The notes beneath the pieces are model-generated. The model was not told the DNA's origin, did no database searches, and saw nothing but the letters and a program-made list of their open reading frames with translations. Shown in pieces: positions 62,130-64,000 of a DNA stretch of 64,000 nucleotides; position 1 is the stretch's first letter, and each line of letters opens with the position of its first letter. The DNA is taken from contig NC_083379.1 in assembly GCF_031755915.1 (NCBI RefSeq), forward strand, positions 45,516,001 through 45,580,000, written 5' to 3'. Source of the DNA: Ziziphus jujuba (Eukaryota; Streptophyta; Magnoliopsida; Rosales; Rhamnaceae). Both the position numbers and the translations under genes were made by a program.

Positions 62130-64000
62130 TCATTCCACATCGTGCTCTTTCTCATGTGTAGAATTGCCATTGACACCTGAAACAAGCTCAGCTTCAAATG
62201 CCTGGGAACTGGAAGGCAATCTCTCATACATTCTGGACCCTAAGGGAAGAAGCCGATATTGCCCCACAGTTAGGGTCTGGCTGAGCTTCTCATAATTCCA
62301 TCTCTGCTGAATATAAACTGCAACTGCAAAAAGAATTGCTGTCACAGGTATAGCAACATCCCCAAACTTTGAGTAAAAATCCCTACTTGGGTTCGCAAAC
62401 TCGTAGTCCTCAGCAAAGTACGGATTGAGAACTGGAGCTCTAATGTAATCATAAATATGTGGGAAAAGTCTAACCAGTGTGATTCCAATGAAATAAATCT
62501 TTCTAAGTGGTTTACAATCAATCTGCCAAATAAAGTTGCCAATGATTTGTGGGAGCAAGAAAAAATCGTGGACAAGACCCACATACTCCTCCAGCTCAGT
62601 CTCCCAATCCCGCATATGAGACTCTGCTCTAGCAAAATTAAATCTTGTTGCCCAAATAGAATTCTGGCTGGTCCTCGTATTATGAACAATTAGAACAATT
62701 ATGAACCCAACTAAATGTAAAGTCAAGGTTGTCAAGAATACCCGCTTATCGCTAGGTACGCGATGGGGTTCAAGAGGAGCTCGTGTTAGTAATCTAATGC
62801 GAGATCTCCATACCTTCTGACAAAGCCTTAAAGTCAGTAAAAATGAGACCAGAACAAGAAGTTTCACCGCATAATCAAGTATCTTGAACCACTGACTGTT
62901 CTCAAGATCATAAGCAGATTCATAAGATTCTGAAGCTTTCTTCTTGAAAAGAGCTTCGGCTCCAGTGACAAGAGGAAGGCTGTAACCAATGGCTTGGACA
63001 CCTAGCATGACAAGAGATATAAAATGAACAGAATCTGGATCATGCTTGATGTGAAACAGTTGGCTGGAAATGCAAGCAATTGCCAGTGAAAGAGTCAAAA
63101 TCCGGAGGATTCCCTCAATGCCCCTACGAGAGAGGATGTCTTCTCGCTGCTTCCTGTACATAATTGGAAGAGTCTGGAACTTGACTGTATTAAAACGGAG
63201 GGGGTCATCTTCATTTCTGCGGCTGGCTATGGAAATGCTGGCTGTTGGATTGACTAGCCACCGAGATGTAGTGGGAGGATATGAGACAACCACTTCGATT
63301 AAGCAATCCAGCCCAGAGTCAAGATCCATGCTCTCGTATAAGATTTCCCATGAAGCTCTGACATCCCTGCAACCAACTAGATACATCTTACCAACATGCT
63401 CATCGTAAAGACCCTCCAAGAAAAGAACAGAAAAATTACTGTAGTCTTTTCCACTGACTGTGAGTTGTGCTGATACATTCAGAAGAAGTTGCTTTTCTGT
63501 GTATTCAGCCTTTGTATGGTAAGGAATCTCCTCTTCTGTGGTGGAACCATTTTGCGCAGACCAATAGCGCCCAAACAAGGGTCCAACTGAGAGAATTTCC
63601 ATCTGAATATCAATCCTTGGAGATTGGGGACTACGAGGATCAGGAACCGCTGACACATGAAGGGTGAGATCTTCTGATAAAAGAGAAAGACTAACTTGGT
63701 AAGCTTCAGTGTCTTCCAGTTTGGGGAATGTCAGCAATGATTTCTTGATAATAGTTCGAAAACTGAAGGCTGTGTCCCTTTCTAAAATGGCACCAGCAGA
63801 ATTGATTTTTGTGTAACTGTAATAAGGATTGGAAGCTTTGAAATAGTTCCACAGTTCAGTGGGCTGCACTAGCTTTTCAAATGAGAGAGGAAAGTACGAC
63901 GGACTACTGTTATTGATGCTGGAAAGAGTTCCATAAATAATGCTTCTTTGCTTTATGGAAAACGAGATAGGTACATACAAACAGATCCGAGAATTGCAGC
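62130..64000 (-). CDS. DUF2921-family membrane protein, 3' part (continues beyond the window)
   Basis: Open frame of more than 620 codons without intron, running off the window end with no stop, so the N-terminal half lies outside; an apparent start at 63,980 is a TTG inside the frame. It matches the plant DUF2921 family, membrane proteins of unknown function usually near 1000 aa and encoded in one exon. The visible part begins with a soluble, presumably lumenal or extracellular region (CRDVRASWEILYESMDLDSG, VVVSYPP), followed by about seven hydrophobic segments such as ILTLSLAIACISS, FISLVMLGVQAIGYSLPLV, LLVLVSFLLTLRLC, TLHLVGFIIVLIVHN and IPVTAILFAVAVYI, and a hydrophilic tail ending EKEHDVE. 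A partial, broken duplicate lies at 47,640-51,492. Apparently intact within the window. Confidence 0.88.
   Translation of the reverse strand, partial: CNSRICLYVPISFSIKQRSIIYGTLSSINNSSPSYFPLSFEKLVQPTELWNYFKASNPYYSYTKINSAGAILERDTAFSFRTIIKKSLLTFPKLEDTEAYQVSLSLLSEDLTLHVSAVPDPRSPQSPRIDIQMEILSVGPLFGRYWSAQNGSTTEEEIPYHTKAEYTEKQLLLNVSAQLTVSGKDYSNFSVLFLEGLYDEHVGKMYLVGCRDVRASWEILYESMDLDSGLDCLIEVVVSYPPTTSRWLVNPTASISIASRRNEDDPLRFNTVKFQTLPIMYRKQREDILSRRGIEGILRILTLSLAIACISSQLFHIKHDPDSVHFISLVMLGVQAIGYSLPLVTGAEALFKKKASESYESAYDLENSQWFKILDYAVKLLVLVSFLLTLRLCQKVWRSRIRLLTRAPLEPHRVPSDKRVFLTTLTLHLVGFIIVLIVHNTRTSQNSIWATRFNFARAESHMRDWETELEEYVGLVHDFFLLPQIIGNFIWQIDCKPLRKIYFIGITLVRLFPHIYDYIRAPVLNPYFAEDYEFANPSRDFYSKFGDVAIPVTAILFAVAVYIQQRWNYEKLSQTLTVGQYRLLPLGSRMYERLPSSSQAFEAELVSGVNGNSTHEKEHDVE

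Larger units (their letters stand above)
51493..63497. repeat. Segmental tandem duplication, unit 2
   Basis: Carries PDR copy 4, its spacer and the 3' part of DUF2921, in the same order as 35,690-51,492. Beyond 63,497 the DUF2921 gene continues as single-copy sequence within this window. Confidence 0.85.

Noticed and set aside
63980..64000. Start codon of the DUF2921 gene at the window edge
   Set aside because: The codon at 63,980 is TTG and the frame stays open to 64,000; the family is usually much longer, so the true start lies outside.
1..64000. CRISPR arrays, operons, ribosome-binding sites, rRNA or tRNA genes
   Set aside because: Plant nuclear sequence with spliced genes; no array, rRNA or tRNA cloverleaf was recognised.

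Overview
This window is nuclear DNA from a flowering plant, very probably a eudicot. The evidence is an AT-rich sequence with many short introns, plant-specific gene families (AOP-like 2-oxoglutarate dioxygenases, PDR-type ABCG transporters, a DUF2921 membrane protein), TG...CA LTR retrotransposons with 5-bp target duplications, fold-back elements and long (TA)n runs. I cannot name the species. Every gene recognised lies on the minus strand, so each reads from high to low coordinates. Splice sites were placed by hand from GT/AG signals, reading frame and comparison among the paralogues.

Layout. 1-2.1 kb: AT-rich DNA and a 1.4-kb fold-back element. 2.1-13.2 kb: a tandem array of four three-exon AOP-like 2-oxoglutarate/Fe(II) dioxygenase genes. 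Three are intact (317, 312 and 316 aa). The third in order, at 9.2-10.7 kb, is a pseudogene with three independent lesions. 13.2-18.6 kb: gene-free DNA with a palindromic MITE-like hairpin and a 0.6-kb direct repeat. 18.6-59.5 kb: a tandem array of four full-size PDR/ABCG transporter genes of the ABCG40/NtPDR1 type, each with the same 23-exon structure (1419 aa for the first, 1429 aa for the others). The second (27.8-35.2 kb) has lost the AG of its last splice acceptor and uses a GC donor in intron 1. 47.6-51.5 kb: a broken partial DUF2921 copy split by a 2.74-kb LTR retrotransposon. 62.1 kb to the window end: the intact 3' part of a DUF2921 gene that continues past the edge.

History. The last two PDR genes and the two DUF2921 copies come from one tandem segmental duplication (about 35.69-51.49 kb and 51.49-63.50 kb). 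Its junction at about 51,492 is readable: the first DUF2921 copy stops in mid-gene and runs directly into PDR 3' flank. An LTR element (TSD ATCTT) later entered the truncated DUF2921 copy, and a copia-like solo LTR (TSD ACTGG) lies just past the junction. The third and fourth dioxygenases (9.2 and 12.0 kb) are a similar local duplication that includes their 3' flank.

Function. The dioxygenases are predicted soluble oxidases of small molecules and the PDR proteins plasma-membrane exporters or importers of small molecules. An oxidase array beside a transporter array could be a specialised-metabolism neighbourhood. That link is inference; the sequence shows only proximity and shared orientation.
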